Position numbers and translations under genes: made by a program. Shown here one piece after another: positions 8,640 through 17,344 of a stretch of 64,000 nt of DNA (position 1 is the stretch's first letter; each line of letters starts with the position of its first letter). Source of the DNA: Flavobacterium pallidum (lineage in GTDB: Bacteria > Bacteroidota > Bacteroidia > Flavobacteriales > Flavobacteriaceae); assembly GCF_003097535.1 (NCBI RefSeq), contig NZ_CP029187.1, positions 1,860,001 through 1,924,000 on the forward strand, given 5' to 3'. The notes beneath the pieces were generated by a model. It ran no database searches. It was not told the DNA's origin and was given only the letters and a program-made list of their open reading frames with translations.

Positions 8640-9179
8640 TTATTTTACTGTAAACTCACATTTCACCGCGACTTTATTGGATACTTTGCTTTTTACCACC
8701 GATGGGATGGCTATGCCGTAATCATCAGCATTGACGAAAAAGCTGGAAATGATTTCTATACCACCGTCAGCTTTACGGATTTTAGCGGTAATGGTAATAT
8801 CCTTCACCTTGCCGTGCAATTCGAGTTTGCCTTTCATCGTATAATCCTTTGCCGTCGAGGTTAACGCGGCCGCGTCGAAATTCTCGATTTTCCCCTTGAA
8901 GGTTGATTTCGGGTATTTGTCGCTTTCGGCATAATTTTCATTGAAATGTTCTTCCATTAATGCCACTTTAAACCGAAAACCTTTCATCAGCGCAAGGCTG
9001 GCGATTTCTCCGGTTTTTGGGTTAAGTACACAGGTAACGGCATCGTTTTTGGCTTTTACCTCTTCAAAAGCGGGTACTGAAGCTTCGAATGTAATCTTTC
9101 CGGTTTTGGTCATCATTTTTTCCTGTGCGGAAACCGTTACGGCGACCATCATCAGTGCAATCATCAGAAATTTTTTCAT
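8640..9179 (-). CDS. YceI-like periplasmic lipid-binding protein
   Basis: 179 residues with a clear signal peptide (MKKFLMIALMMVAVTVSAQ). The mature part has the YceI lipocalin-like pattern: KTGKITFEASVP, a central FKGKIENFDAAALT...KDYTMKGKLELHGKVKDITI segment, and a C-terminal strand rich in Lys/Val. YceI proteins bind isoprenoid or other hydrophobic molecules in the periplasm. It follows a c-type cytochrome lipoprotein gene by 11 bp, forming one operon that diverges from an OB-fold/DUF5777 pair. Ligand not predictable. Confidence 0.88.
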   Translation of the reverse strand: MKKFLMIALMMVAVTVSAQEKMMTKTGKITFEASVPAFEEVKAKNDAVTCVLNPKTGEIASLALMKGFRFKVALMEEHFNENYAESDKYPKSTFKGKIENFDAAALTSTAKDYTMKGKLELHGKVKDITITAKIRKADGGIEIISSFFVNADDYGIAIPSVVKSKVSNKVAVKCEFTVK

Positions 9180-9190
9180 ATTTTTTGTTT

Positions 9191-9565
9191 TTATTGTTCC
9201 AGTAATCCGTCTTCAAGCCATTGGTTAATGACATCTATATTGTGTTGCGGCATTCTTGGACCGCCATTGGGCATAAGTCCTTCTTCTCCATTTTGCCTCG
9301 AAATCCTGTTCAAAAGGCCGCGGTTCAAAACCGCATTCTTCACATCCTCGTAAGTAGTCAACTGCATAGGGGCGCCATTTACAGGCGGAGAAGTGTGGCA
9401 GAAAAGACAATTGTTCGTGATAATGGGTTTTACATTGGCATTATAAGTGACCGTTCCGGTTATGGGTTGCCCGTCAAGCAGGTCTTCGGGGCTGTCATTA
9501 GTACAGGCGGCCAGTAATAGCCCGCAGCATGTTATTTTTAAAAGTGTCTTGATATGCATTTTCAT
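9191..9565 (-). CDS. mono-haem c-type cytochrome-like lipoprotein
   Basis: 124 residues. Lipoprotein signal with lipobox LLAAC (Cys21). The mature protein has a single CXXCH haem-c motif (CLFCH) preceded by VKPIITNNC, and a later Met-rich stretch (GLMPNGGPRMPQ) that could supply the axial methionine, as in small cytochrome c proteins. Probably lipid-anchored in the periplasm and involved in electron transfer. ATG at 9565 or the second ATG two codons later (9559); the latter leaves a more normal leader after the -7 element at 9578-9585. Operon head of the YceI gene. Partner oxidase or reductase not visible. Confidence 0.82.
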   Translation of the reverse strand: MKMHIKTLLKITCCGLLLAACTNDSPEDLLDGQPITGTVTYNANVKPIITNNCLFCHTSPPVNGAPMQLTTYEDVKNAVLNRGLLNRISRQNGEEGLMPNGGPRMPQHNIDVINQWLEDGLLEQ

Positions 9566-9577
9566 AGGATTTTATTC

Positions 9578-9585
9578 AAAAATAA
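9578..9585 (-). promoter_or_regulatory. -7 element TATTTTTG, cytochrome/YceI operon
   Basis: Exact TAnnTTTG on the minus strand, 12-18 nt before the two candidate ATGs of the cytochrome gene; back to back with a plus-strand element at 9592. Confidence 0.5.
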
Positions 9586-9591
9586 ATAATT

Positions 9592-9599
9592 AAGTTTGT
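9592..9599 (+). promoter_or_regulatory. -7 element TAAGTTTG, OB-fold/DUF5777 operon
   Basis: Exact TAnnTTTG, 15 nt before the ATG at 9615. Only 6 bp separate it from the opposite-strand element, so the two divergent promoters are essentially superimposed. Confidence 0.55.
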
Positions 9600-9614
9600 A
9601 AGAAAACAAATGAT

Positions 9615-10004
9615 ATGAAAAAAATTATACTTACCATTTTTGTCGTGGTTGCCGTTGCCGCGGTAGGACTTTATTTTTACATGTATAAAGACCATCGGGA
9701 TATTACTGCTGAAGATGCGGCTTATACCGTGAAGGTTGCGGAGCTCCAAAAGGAATTTTCCGGGAATGACAGCATTTCCAATAAAAAATACCTCGACAAA
9801 ACTATTGAAGTATACGGCAAAATCACCAGTACGGATTTAGCAGCACATTCCATTATGCTTGATGAGAAATTATCGGCCAGGCTGAAAGATTCAACCGCGA
9901 CAGGTTTTGAGGTGGGGAAATCAATTAAAATCAAGGGGCGTTTTGTTGGATATGATGACCTGCTCGAAGAATTCCAACTGGATCAGGCTACTGTTTCCAA
10001 ATAA
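9615..10004 (+). CDS. membrane-anchored OB-fold protein (tRNA_anti-like)
   Basis: 129 residues: one N-terminal hydrophobic segment (4-25, uncleaved anchor or signal) followed by a lysine-acidic linker and an OB-fold domain with the tRNA_anti-like layout (YLDKTIEVYGKITSTD ... GKSIKIKGRFVGYDDLLEEFQLDQATV). In Bacteroidota this family sits in the envelope and its ligand is unknown. The DUF5777 gene follows 32 bp downstream, so the two are probably cotranscribed from the -7 element at 9592. Confidence 0.75.
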   Translation: MKKIILTIFVVVAVAAVGLYFYMYKDHRDITAEDAAYTVKVAELQKEFSGNDSISNKKYLDKTIEVYGKITSTDLAAHSIMLDEKLSARLKDSTATGFEVGKSIKIKGRFVGYDDLLEEFQLDQATVSK

Positions 10005-10036
10005 TTTTAAGCTATTATTTCACTTAATCATAACCT

Positions 10037-10876
10037 ATGAAAAAATTATTACTATCATTATTTTTATTACCTGCACTTTCTTTTTCACAGGAAGATTTGC
10101 TCGCGGGAGTGGATTCCGTCAGCACCAAAGAAAAAGTTGAGTCTGCTTTTAAAGGCCTGAAGATTGTTAATCTGGAGTCGAACAAATTGGCTGCAAAAGG
10201 CGACTTATATTTTATCGTAGCACACCGTTTCGGGTCGATAAAGGATGATTTTGAAGGTTTCTACGGACTGGACAATGCCGTGACGCAATTGAAATTCCTT
10301 TATGGCTTGACCAATTGGCTGACAATAAGCGGGGCCAGGAGCGAAGTGGCTTATGACTTCTCGCTCAAATATACCCTGCAAAACCAAATTAAGGATGGAT
10401 TTCCATTTGCCATTGCCGGTTTCAGCAGTCTTGCGATAAACAATACGCTTAAGGAAAGTAATTACCCAAATATGAAGGGTGAAGACAGGCTGATTTACGT
10501 GCAACAGCTTTTGGTTTCAAGGAAATTCAATGATAAATTATCGTTGGAAGTGGCTCCGACAATTTTCCACGAAAATTTTGTCGATAATGATGATCAGGAG
10601 AATACGCAATATGCCATCGGTATGGGCGGCAGGTATAAAATCGGTAAAAGATGGTCCGTGAACGTGGATTATGCCGCACACCTGAACCGCGCTTCGAATT
10701 CGATTTATAAGAATCCATTATCGGTAGGTGTCGATCTTGAAACCGGGGGGCACGTGTTCCAGATGCATTTCACGAGTTCGCAGCAGATACATGAAGCAGG
10801 ATTTTTAGGCCAAACTACCGGAGATTGGAGTAAAGGCGATATCTTTTTCGGGTTTAACCTTTCCAGGGTTTTCTAA
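10037..10876 (+). CDS. DUF5777 family outer-membrane beta-barrel protein
   Basis: 279 residues with signal peptide MKKLLLSLFLLPALSFSQ. The mature protein consists of alternating amphipathic strands ending in aromatic/Phe (terminal NLSRVF), typical of an outer-membrane beta-barrel. The conserved start KLAAKGDLYFIVAHRFGSIKDDFEGFYGLDNA matches the DUF5777 family, which in Flavobacteriia is commonly next to c-type cytochrome and YceI genes, as here. Function unknown; association with envelope electron transfer or lipid traffic is only suggested by context. Confidence 0.8.
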   Translation: MKKLLLSLFLLPALSFSQEDLLAGVDSVSTKEKVESAFKGLKIVNLESNKLAAKGDLYFIVAHRFGSIKDDFEGFYGLDNAVTQLKFLYGLTNWLTISGARSEVAYDFSLKYTLQNQIKDGFPFAIAGFSSLAINNTLKESNYPNMKGEDRLIYVQQLLVSRKFNDKLSLEVAPTIFHENFVDNDDQENTQYAIGMGGRYKIGKRWSVNVDYAAHLNRASNSIYKNPLSVGVDLETGGHVFQMHFTSSQQIHEAGFLGQTTGDWSKGDIFFGFNLSRVF

Positions 10877-10893
10877 AAACTATGTCACTAAAT

Positions 10894-10925
10894 AAAAAAG
10901 CCGCTCCATTACAGGGCGGCTTTTT
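10894..10925. terminator. bidirectional intrinsic terminator
   Basis: AAAAAGCCGC...GCGGCTTTTT hairpin between the convergent DUF5777 and FG-GAP/ASPIC genes. Confidence 0.85.
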
Positions 10926-10946
10926 CTTTGGTTGTTTATTAATTAA

Positions 10947-13900
10947 CTACGATTTTACGAATTTGTGTGTATAAAGGTTTCCATTGATATCAAGGATTTT
11001 CATGATATAAGTCCCGGCGGAAAGCGTGTTTACAGGAACAGTACTGTTGATCGATTCTTTCCTTAAGACCTGTTTTCCGCTAAGATCAAATATTTCAACC
11101 TTAATGATGGCAGCATTCGACTTTGATTTGATATTGATGATGTCATTCGCAGGATTCGGATAAATAATAAAAGCATCGCTTCCTGTTTCGGTAACGGTCA
11201 ATGGGAAAGCGCCTTCGGTTATGGCCATCCTGCTGTCAATTGAAGGGTTGTTGATGACATCAATGGTGCCGCTTGGCCACCTGATGACAAGTTTGTCAAT
11301 GGCAGTAGCGCTTCCGATACCGAAATGCGCATTCAGGGAATTCATATACCTGAAACCTTCTCCTGCCCTGATATCCCTGATTTGTTTGCCCCAGGCTCCA
11401 TAAATTTCAACCCTGGCTGCAATACCATTAGCATTACTTGTCGTTCCGTGCAATCCTACAGTCAGGTAATGATTACCGTTCGGGACTGCGAAGCGGATGG
11501 TATTATTATTCTGGATGTCAAGGAACCCGTCATTATTCAGGTCGCCGATAGCGCCATGTTCCAGATTGGTGTACACTGTAGGCAGGAAGGACATGTCGTG
11601 CTGGTTGAACATAATGTTGTTGCCGGCACCCATGATGTCCAGCCATCCGTCATTGTCAAAATCGTAGGCAACATAATCCTGGTTGTAATCGTTATAAGAA
11701 TCCCAGCCAGATCCGGCACTTACATTGGTAAAAGCTTCTTCAGTGTCATTGGTCGTGTCAAGTTCATTCCTGAAAAGCCTGGCGTTTACACCTCCGTTCT
11801 TTCCAACGAGTATGTCCATATCGCCATCATTATCGAAGTCACCAACTGCTGAAGACCAGCTCGTCACCGGCTGATAGCTGATGCCTGCCTGAACGGATAC
11901 ATCGGTAAAGACCCCGTTGTCATTCCGGTGCAATTCACATGGAGGGCCGGAACATTTTGAGACGAACATATCCACGTCGCCATCATTGTCATAATCGGTC
12001 CAGATGGATGCATAGTTTCCGCCACTCATGATTATCCCGAGATTCAGGGCGCCAGGTGTAATCCCGGATTGATAATAGGTCATATTGGCATTTCCGTCAT
12101 TGATGTAATATACGTTCGGGTCGATATCGTGGCACGAAAATGCATCGAGGTTACCGTCATTGTTAATGTCTACAAAGTTCGTCCTTTGGCAGAAAATATA
12201 ATCTCCGGGAGTGTTGCTGGTATAACCTGTCCCTGTTCCGTTTGATTTCCAGAAGGTAAGCCCATTACTGCTTCCCAGCAACAAATCGTTATAACCATCT
12301 TTGTTTAAATCACCCGCTGCCATACTCCAGCCAGGCATAAAACTGTTTCCGGTAACGGTATAGGAAACCGGAGTGAAAGTCCCGTCCGCATTTTGATAAT
12401 GGGTTTTCAGGGTGTTGGTGCTTACGCCTACGATATCGTCAAGGAAATCGCCATTCATATCCGCAACACATATGTTGTAGGTACTGTTAATCGAGGTAAT
12501 AGTTTGTGAAGTGAAATTTACCGGTACGATGATTTGGGATTCAGTAATTTCGAAATCAAAGCCATCCGCACTCCACTTGTTATCCCAGGCGATATAATAG
12601 GTAACACCACCGATGACGTCAAATGTCTTTTTTGCCAGATTGGAAAGCGTATTTCCCGAATTACAGGCGATTGTCCCTGAGTTGTCATCACTGGAAACAC
12701 AGGTAAGGGTTCCTGTACAGGAGCCCGTATACACACTGAAGTTAGTATCTTTACAGATGTTCTGTGCCAAATCCGATGAAATGGTCACATGCAGGTCCTG
12801 AGCCGGAACATAAGCATACCATTTACCCATCGAAGCGGTGGAACACGAAGTACTGATATTGGTGCCATTTATTGCATTTACCGTAGTAATTCCGGCAGTT
12901 ACGGGTATCGCACCGGTACAAGGTGTAGGCGACTCAATGATTTGGAAATCGAAACCATCGGCGCTCCATTTGTTGTCCCAGGCAATGTAATAAGTCGTTC
13001 CTGCAGTCACATTGAATGATTTTGCAGAAAGGTTCGAAAGTGTATTTCCGGAATTACAGGCAATGGTTCCGGAATTATCATCGCTCGTTACACATGTCAG
13101 CAGTCCGGAGCATGACCCTTTGTAAACATTGAAATTGGTATCCTTACAGATATTTTGTGGCAAATCAGAAGTAATAGTCAGGAAATAATCCTGAGCCGGT
13201 GTATAGGCATACCATTTTGCCATAGCTGCTGTAGAACAGGTGGTGGTCATGTTTGTGCTGTTGATGGCATCCACCGTAATAGTACCTGCAGTAGCCGGAA
13301 TGGCACTGGAACATGGTGTCGGAGATTCAATAAGCTTGAAATCAAAGCCATCAGCCCCTCCACGGTTGTCCCAGGCTATATAATAAATCGTACCGGCGGT
13401 GACATTAAATGATTTTACAGAAAGATTGGACAAAGTATTTCCCGAATTACAGGCGATATTTCCAGAGTTATCATCGCTGGTTACGCAAGTCAGCCCGTTG
13501 AGGCATGATCCTTTGTAAACGGCGAAAAAAGTGTTCTTGCAGATGTTCTGAGGCAAATCCGAAGTAATGGTGAGAAAATAATCCTGCGTAGGAATATAAG
13601 TGTACCATTTTGCCAACGAAGCCGATGAACAGGAAGTAGTAATGTTGGTGCCATCAATTGCATTTACGGTTATTGTCCCGGCAGTTATCTGGGTTGCAGC
13701 ATAGCAAGGACTCGGCGTAAACGGTGCTTCGATCAATTGAAAATCGAATCCATTGGTGTTGTACCGGTTGTCCCAGGCGATGTAATAAGTTACACCGGCC
13801 AGGGCTTCGAAAGTCTTTTTGGATAAATAACTCTGGCCGCTGTTTGGTTGTGTGTTGCATACAAGGGTTCCTGAATCATCGTCTTCAGTGTAACAGCTCA

Positions 13901-14222
13901 ATCCGTTACATGTTCCGGAGTACACACTGAAATTCGTATCTCCGCATATATTTTGCGGCAAATCAGAAGTGACAGTTACGGTGTAGTTGGCAGTCGGCGT
14001 ATAAGCATACCATTCGGCCAGTGTTCCGTTAGAGCACAATGAGGTAACATTGGCACCATCTATACCTGTTACGGTGTACGTACCGGCGGTAATGGGCAGT
14101 GCATTGGCACAACTGTCCTGAGCGTAAGCGCCCTGAAGGCCAAACAAGGCCGCTAGCACCAAAAGCTTACAGGAAATACCGAAAGCTGATAATTTCCTTT
14201 TCGTGTAGTGTTTTAAATTCAT
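10947..14222 (-). CDS. secreted FG-GAP/ASPIC repeat protein, four N-terminal repeats, T9SS type A
   Basis: 1091 residues from ATG at 14222 (MNLKHYTKRK); the frame is open 17 codons further but those lack signal-peptide character. Layout: signal peptide ending ..AYAQ; four tandem copies of a roughly 131-residue beta domain (each starting C-x-x-A-x-P-x-TAG and ending YYIAWDN...DGFDF); FG-GAP/VCBS beta-propeller blades from about 567 (DMNGDFLDD, DYDNDGDVD, DFDNDGDMD, calcium-type Asp-rich loops); an ASPIC/UnbV domain near 915-985 (NGIAARVEIYGAWGKQIRDIRAGEGF); and a T9SS type A C-terminal domain (YPNPANDIINIKS to HKFVKS). Cell-surface or secreted; probably adhesive or ligand binding. First of three paralogues; no -7 element was found directly upstream. 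Confidence 0.88.
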   Translation of the reverse strand: MNLKHYTKRKLSAFGISCKLLVLAALFGLQGAYAQDSCANALPITAGTYTVTGIDGANVTSLCSNGTLAEWYAYTPTANYTVTVTSDLPQNICGDTNFSVYSGTCNGLSCYTEDDDSGTLVCNTQPNSGQSYLSKKTFEALAGVTYYIAWDNRYNTNGFDFQLIEAPFTPSPCYAATQITAGTITVNAIDGTNITTSCSSASLAKWYTYIPTQDYFLTITSDLPQNICKNTFFAVYKGSCLNGLTCVTSDDNSGNIACNSGNTLSNLSVKSFNVTAGTIYYIAWDNRGGADGFDFKLIESPTPCSSAIPATAGTITVDAINSTNMTTTCSTAAMAKWYAYTPAQDYFLTITSDLPQNICKDTNFNVYKGSCSGLLTCVTSDDNSGTIACNSGNTLSNLSAKSFNVTAGTTYYIAWDNKWSADGFDFQIIESPTPCTGAIPVTAGITTVNAINGTNISTSCSTASMGKWYAYVPAQDLHVTISSDLAQNICKDTNFSVYTGSCTGTLTCVSSDDNSGTIACNSGNTLSNLAKKTFDVIGGVTYYIAWDNKWSADGFDFEITESQIIVPVNFTSQTITSINSTYNICVADMNGDFLDDIVGVSTNTLKTHYQNADGTFTPVSYTVTGNSFMPGWSMAAGDLNKDGYNDLLLGSSNGLTFWKSNGTGTGYTSNTPGDYIFCQRTNFVDINNDGNLDAFSCHDIDPNVYYINDGNANMTYYQSGITPGALNLGIIMSGGNYASIWTDYDNDGDVDMFVSKCSGPPCELHRNDNGVFTDVSVQAGISYQPVTSWSSAVGDFDNDGDMDILVGKNGGVNARLFRNELDTTNDTEEAFTNVSAGSGWDSYNDYNQDYVAYDFDNDGWLDIMGAGNNIMFNQHDMSFLPTVYTNLEHGAIGDLNNDGFLDIQNNNTIRFAVPNGNHYLTVGLHGTTSNANGIAARVEIYGAWGKQIRDIRAGEGFRYMNSLNAHFGIGSATAIDKLVIRWPSGTIDVINNPSIDSRMAITEGAFPLTVTETGSDAFIIYPNPANDIINIKSKSNAAIIKVEIFDLSGKQVLRKESINSTVPVNTLSAGTYIMKILDINGNLYTHKFVKS
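12530..14125 (-). repeat. four tandem ~131-residue repeats in the first ASPIC protein
   Basis: Copies begin near 14118, 13715, 13320 and 12928, each about 395 bp, and are visibly similar at DNA level as well (for example recurrent GTATTTCCcGAATTACAGGC). Shared protein landmarks are QNICKDTNF, SDDNSG and YYIAWDN. Confidence 0.85.
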
Positions 14223-14260
14223 ACGGTTTAATTTAGGTTGATTGAAGAAATTAAAAATAT

Positions 14261-14284
14261 AAGCCGTCCACAATGGGACGGCTT
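14261..14284 (-). terminator. terminator of the 959-residue ASPIC gene
   Basis: AAGCCGTCC / GGACGGCTT stem with a 6-nt loop, followed on the minus strand by ATATTTTTAATTT. It lies 7 bp beyond the stop of the upstream paralogue, so the 10947-14222 gene may need its own weak promoter or readthrough. Confidence 0.7.
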
Positions 14285-14291
14285 TCAGTTT

Positions 14292-17171
14292 TTAGAATTT
14301 TACAAATTTATGTGTGTATTGCTGTCCGTTTACATCAAGCACCTTCATGATGTAAGTCCCTGCGGCAAGTGTATTCACCGAAATGGCATTGTTTACAGAT
14401 TCTTTCCTAAGTACCATTTTTCCTGTCAAATCATATATTTCGGCTTTGATGATCGCTGCGCTTGATTTGGATTTGATGTTGATGATGTCGTATGCCGGAT
14501 TCGGGTAAATCATAAAGGCATCGTTCCCTGCTTCTGTAATTGCTAAAGGGAATGCCCCTTCATTTATAGTAACCATGGCATCGATGGCAGGATTATTGAT
14601 TACATCAACGGTGCCGCTTGGCCATATAACAACCAATTTATCGATTGCCGTTGCACTTCCGATACCGAAATGGGCGTTCAGGGAATTCATAAATTCAAAT
14701 CCTTCTCCAGCCCTGATGTCCCTGATTTGTTTGCCCCACACGCCATAAATTTCAACCCTGGCAGCGATACCGTTGCTGTTGCTTTCCTGCCCGCGTAGTC
14801 CTACCTTAATCCAGTGGTTTCCGTTTGGTACGCCATAACGGATGGTATTTCCGTTCTGGATGTCCAGAAATCCGTCATTGTTCAGGTCACCGATTGGTCC
14901 CGGATTCAAGGAATTATAATAAGTCGGAAGGAAAGACATATCGTGTTGGTTGAACATGATTTTTCCACCGGTCCCGAAAATATCCAGCCATCCGTCATTA
15001 TCAAAATCATAGGTTACATAATCGGTGTTGTTGGTGGTATCTGTATCCCAACCGGAACCCGCAGTGACGTTAGCGAAAGGTTCTTCGGTATTATTTGTTT
15101 TATCTAAATCGTTCCTGTAGAGCCTTGCCTGCACACCGCCGTTTTTGCCAATCAGAATATCGATGTCGCCATCATTGTCATAGTCACCCAGTGCTGATGA
15201 CCAGCTTGTTACTGGCTGATAGCTGATGCCTGCCTGTACGGAAACATCGGTAAAGACACCATTTCCATCGTTTCGGTGTAATTCACATGGTGGTCCTGAG
15301 CATTTTGAGATAAAAAGATCCACGTCTCCGTCGTTGTCATAATCTGTCCATAAAGAAGCATAATTTCCGCCGGTTGTTGTGAGTCCTAAATTGTATGCCC
15401 CGGGAGTTGTACCTGATTGATAATAAGTCATATTTGCATTGCCGTCATTCATATAATATACATTACGCTGTACATCGTGGCAGGAAAAGGCATCGAGGTT
15501 GCCGTCATTGTCGATGTCGACGAAATTAGTCCTTTGGCAGAAAATATATTGTCCCGGCGTATCGCTGGTATATGCTGTTCCGGTGTCATTTGATTCCCAG
15601 AAAGTAAGTCCGTCAATCCCACCCAGCAGCAAATCGTTGTAGCCATCCTTATTCAAATCACCTGCAGCCATACTCCATGAAGGCTGGTTAGTGCTTCCGG
15701 GAACTGAAAAAGTCGCCAGCGTGAACGTGCCATCCGCATTTTGGTAATTTGTCCTGAGCATATTGGTACTTACGCCTACGATATCGTCAAGGAAATCGCC
15801 ATTCATATCGGCAACGCAAATATTATAGGAGCTGTTGATTGTAGCAATGGTCTGGGATGTGAAATTGACAGGGACAACAATTTCTGCTTCTGAAATCTGG
15901 AAATCGAAACCAGCTGTACTCCATTTATTATCCCACGCGATATAATAAGTGACGCCACCTACGACATCAAACGTTTTTTTAGAAAGATTGGAAAGCGTAT
16001 TTCCCGAATCACAGGCAATTACTCCTGAATTGTCGTCGCTGGTCACACAGGTAAGTGTTGTAGAACAACTTCCCTTGTATACGTTGAAATTGGTGTCTTT
16101 GCAGATATTTTGCTGCAAATCCGAACTGATTGTTACATGATAATCCTGTGACGGCACGTATTTGTACCATTTTCCCAGAGTAGCTGTCGAACAGCTTGTG
16201 GTCATATTGGTGCTGTCGATGGCATCAACAGTGTAGGTTCCGGCCGTGACCGGGATAGCGCTGGAACACGGAGTAGGTGATTCGATGATCTGGAAGTCAA
16301 AACCGTCGTTACCGCCTCTGTTGTCCCATGCAATATAATAAAGGGTCCCGGCAGTAACGTTAAATGATTTCATCGAAAGGTTTGAAAGCGTATTCCCTGA
16401 ATTACAGGCAATATTTCCGGAATTGTCATCGCTTGTGACGCAAGTCAGTCCGCCCGAGCAGGAGCCTTTATAAACGGCGAAAAAGGTGTTCTTGCAAATG
16501 TTCTGCGGTAAATCGGAAGTGATTGTCAGAAAATAATCCTGTGTTGGGGTGTAGGCGTACCAGTTTGCCATAGAAGCGGTGGAACAGGAAGTGTTTACAT
16601 TCGAACCGTTGATTGCCGTGACCGTAGTAGTACCTGCAGTTACAGGGACGGCGGTGTAGCACGGACTTGGTATAAATGGCGCTTCGGTGAGCTCAAAATC
16701 AAGACCATTGGTGTTGTATTTGTTATCCCAGGCGATGTAATAAGTGACACCCGCCATGACATCGAATGTCTTTTTGGAAAGATATGATGAATTCGGTGGA
16801 AGGTTGCAGGGCAGCACCCCCGAATCATCATCCTTGGTATAGCAGTTCAATCCGCCGCAGGTTCCCGTATAAACACTGAAATTCGTGTCTCCGCATATAT
16901 TTTGTGGTAAATCAGAAGAAACGGTAACGCTGTAATTGGCAGTCGGGGTATAAGCAAACCATTCCGCCTGTGAGGCATTGGAGCAGGTTGTACCGATAAT
17001 GTTAACGCCGTTAATGGCATCGATTGTGTAAAATCCCGCAGTAATGGGAAGTGCAGTGGCACAACTGTTTTGTGCGTAAGAATGCTGGATAAATAAAAAG
17101 GCAGTGATGGCCAGCATTTTTAAGGAAATGTCAAAACCTGAGGGTTTCCTTTTGGAACAATTTTTTTTCAT
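14292..17171 (-). CDS. secreted FG-GAP/ASPIC repeat protein, three N-terminal repeats, T9SS type A
   Basis: 959 residues, start ATG 17171, signal peptide ending SYAQ. Same architecture as its downstream neighbour but with three copies of the 131-residue repeat (starting near 17072, 16670 and 16278), then FG-GAP/VCBS Asp-rich blades, an ASPIC/UnbV domain (ARVEIYGVWGKQIRDIRAGEGF) and a T9SS type A C-terminal domain (YPNPAYDIINIKS). The C-terminal two-thirds are nearly collinear with the 1091-residue paralogue, indicating tandem duplication. Secreted through the outer membrane by the T9SS and probably attached at the surface. No catalytic motif seen. Confidence 0.88.
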   Translation of the reverse strand: MKKNCSKRKPSGFDISLKMLAITAFLFIQHSYAQNSCATALPITAGFYTIDAINGVNIIGTTCSNASQAEWFAYTPTANYSVTVSSDLPQNICGDTNFSVYTGTCGGLNCYTKDDDSGVLPCNLPPNSSYLSKKTFDVMAGVTYYIAWDNKYNTNGLDFELTEAPFIPSPCYTAVPVTAGTTTVTAINGSNVNTSCSTASMANWYAYTPTQDYFLTITSDLPQNICKNTFFAVYKGSCSGGLTCVTSDDNSGNIACNSGNTLSNLSMKSFNVTAGTLYYIAWDNRGGNDGFDFQIIESPTPCSSAIPVTAGTYTVDAIDSTNMTTSCSTATLGKWYKYVPSQDYHVTISSDLQQNICKDTNFNVYKGSCSTTLTCVTSDDNSGVIACDSGNTLSNLSKKTFDVVGGVTYYIAWDNKWSTAGFDFQISEAEIVVPVNFTSQTIATINSSYNICVADMNGDFLDDIVGVSTNMLRTNYQNADGTFTLATFSVPGSTNQPSWSMAAGDLNKDGYNDLLLGGIDGLTFWESNDTGTAYTSDTPGQYIFCQRTNFVDIDNDGNLDAFSCHDVQRNVYYMNDGNANMTYYQSGTTPGAYNLGLTTTGGNYASLWTDYDNDGDVDLFISKCSGPPCELHRNDGNGVFTDVSVQAGISYQPVTSWSSALGDYDNDGDIDILIGKNGGVQARLYRNDLDKTNNTEEPFANVTAGSGWDTDTTNNTDYVTYDFDNDGWLDIFGTGGKIMFNQHDMSFLPTYYNSLNPGPIGDLNNDGFLDIQNGNTIRYGVPNGNHWIKVGLRGQESNSNGIAARVEIYGVWGKQIRDIRAGEGFEFMNSLNAHFGIGSATAIDKLVVIWPSGTVDVINNPAIDAMVTINEGAFPLAITEAGNDAFMIYPNPAYDIINIKSKSSAAIIKAEIYDLTGKMVLRKESVNNAISVNTLAAGTYIMKVLDVNGQQYTHKFVKF
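15870..17075 (-). repeat. three tandem ~131-residue repeats in the second ASPIC protein
   Basis: Three copies of the same unit found four times in the downstream paralogue and once in the upstream one. Confidence 0.85.
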
Positions 17172-17295
17172 ATGATTTAGTTTTGGTGGTTTATTGCTGT
17201 TGTTTCCACCTCACTTTCCAATCATAAGGTGGATCAAATCATAAGGCTGTCGCTGTTTGATTTGTCAAAAAGATTGTCTGGCATAGAATTTTAGG

Positions 17296-17336
17296 AAGCG
17301 GCTTGTATGTTGAATAAGCAATACAAGCCGCTTTTT
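17296..17336 (-). terminator. hairpin downstream of the 696-residue ASPIC gene
   Basis: 12-bp perfect stem AAGCGGCTTGTA / TACAAGCCGCTT with a 14-nt loop, just after the stop at 17345. The T-tract is on the plus-strand side, so termination efficiency for the minus-strand gene is uncertain. Confidence 0.6.
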
Positions 17337-17344
17337 GGCTTTTG

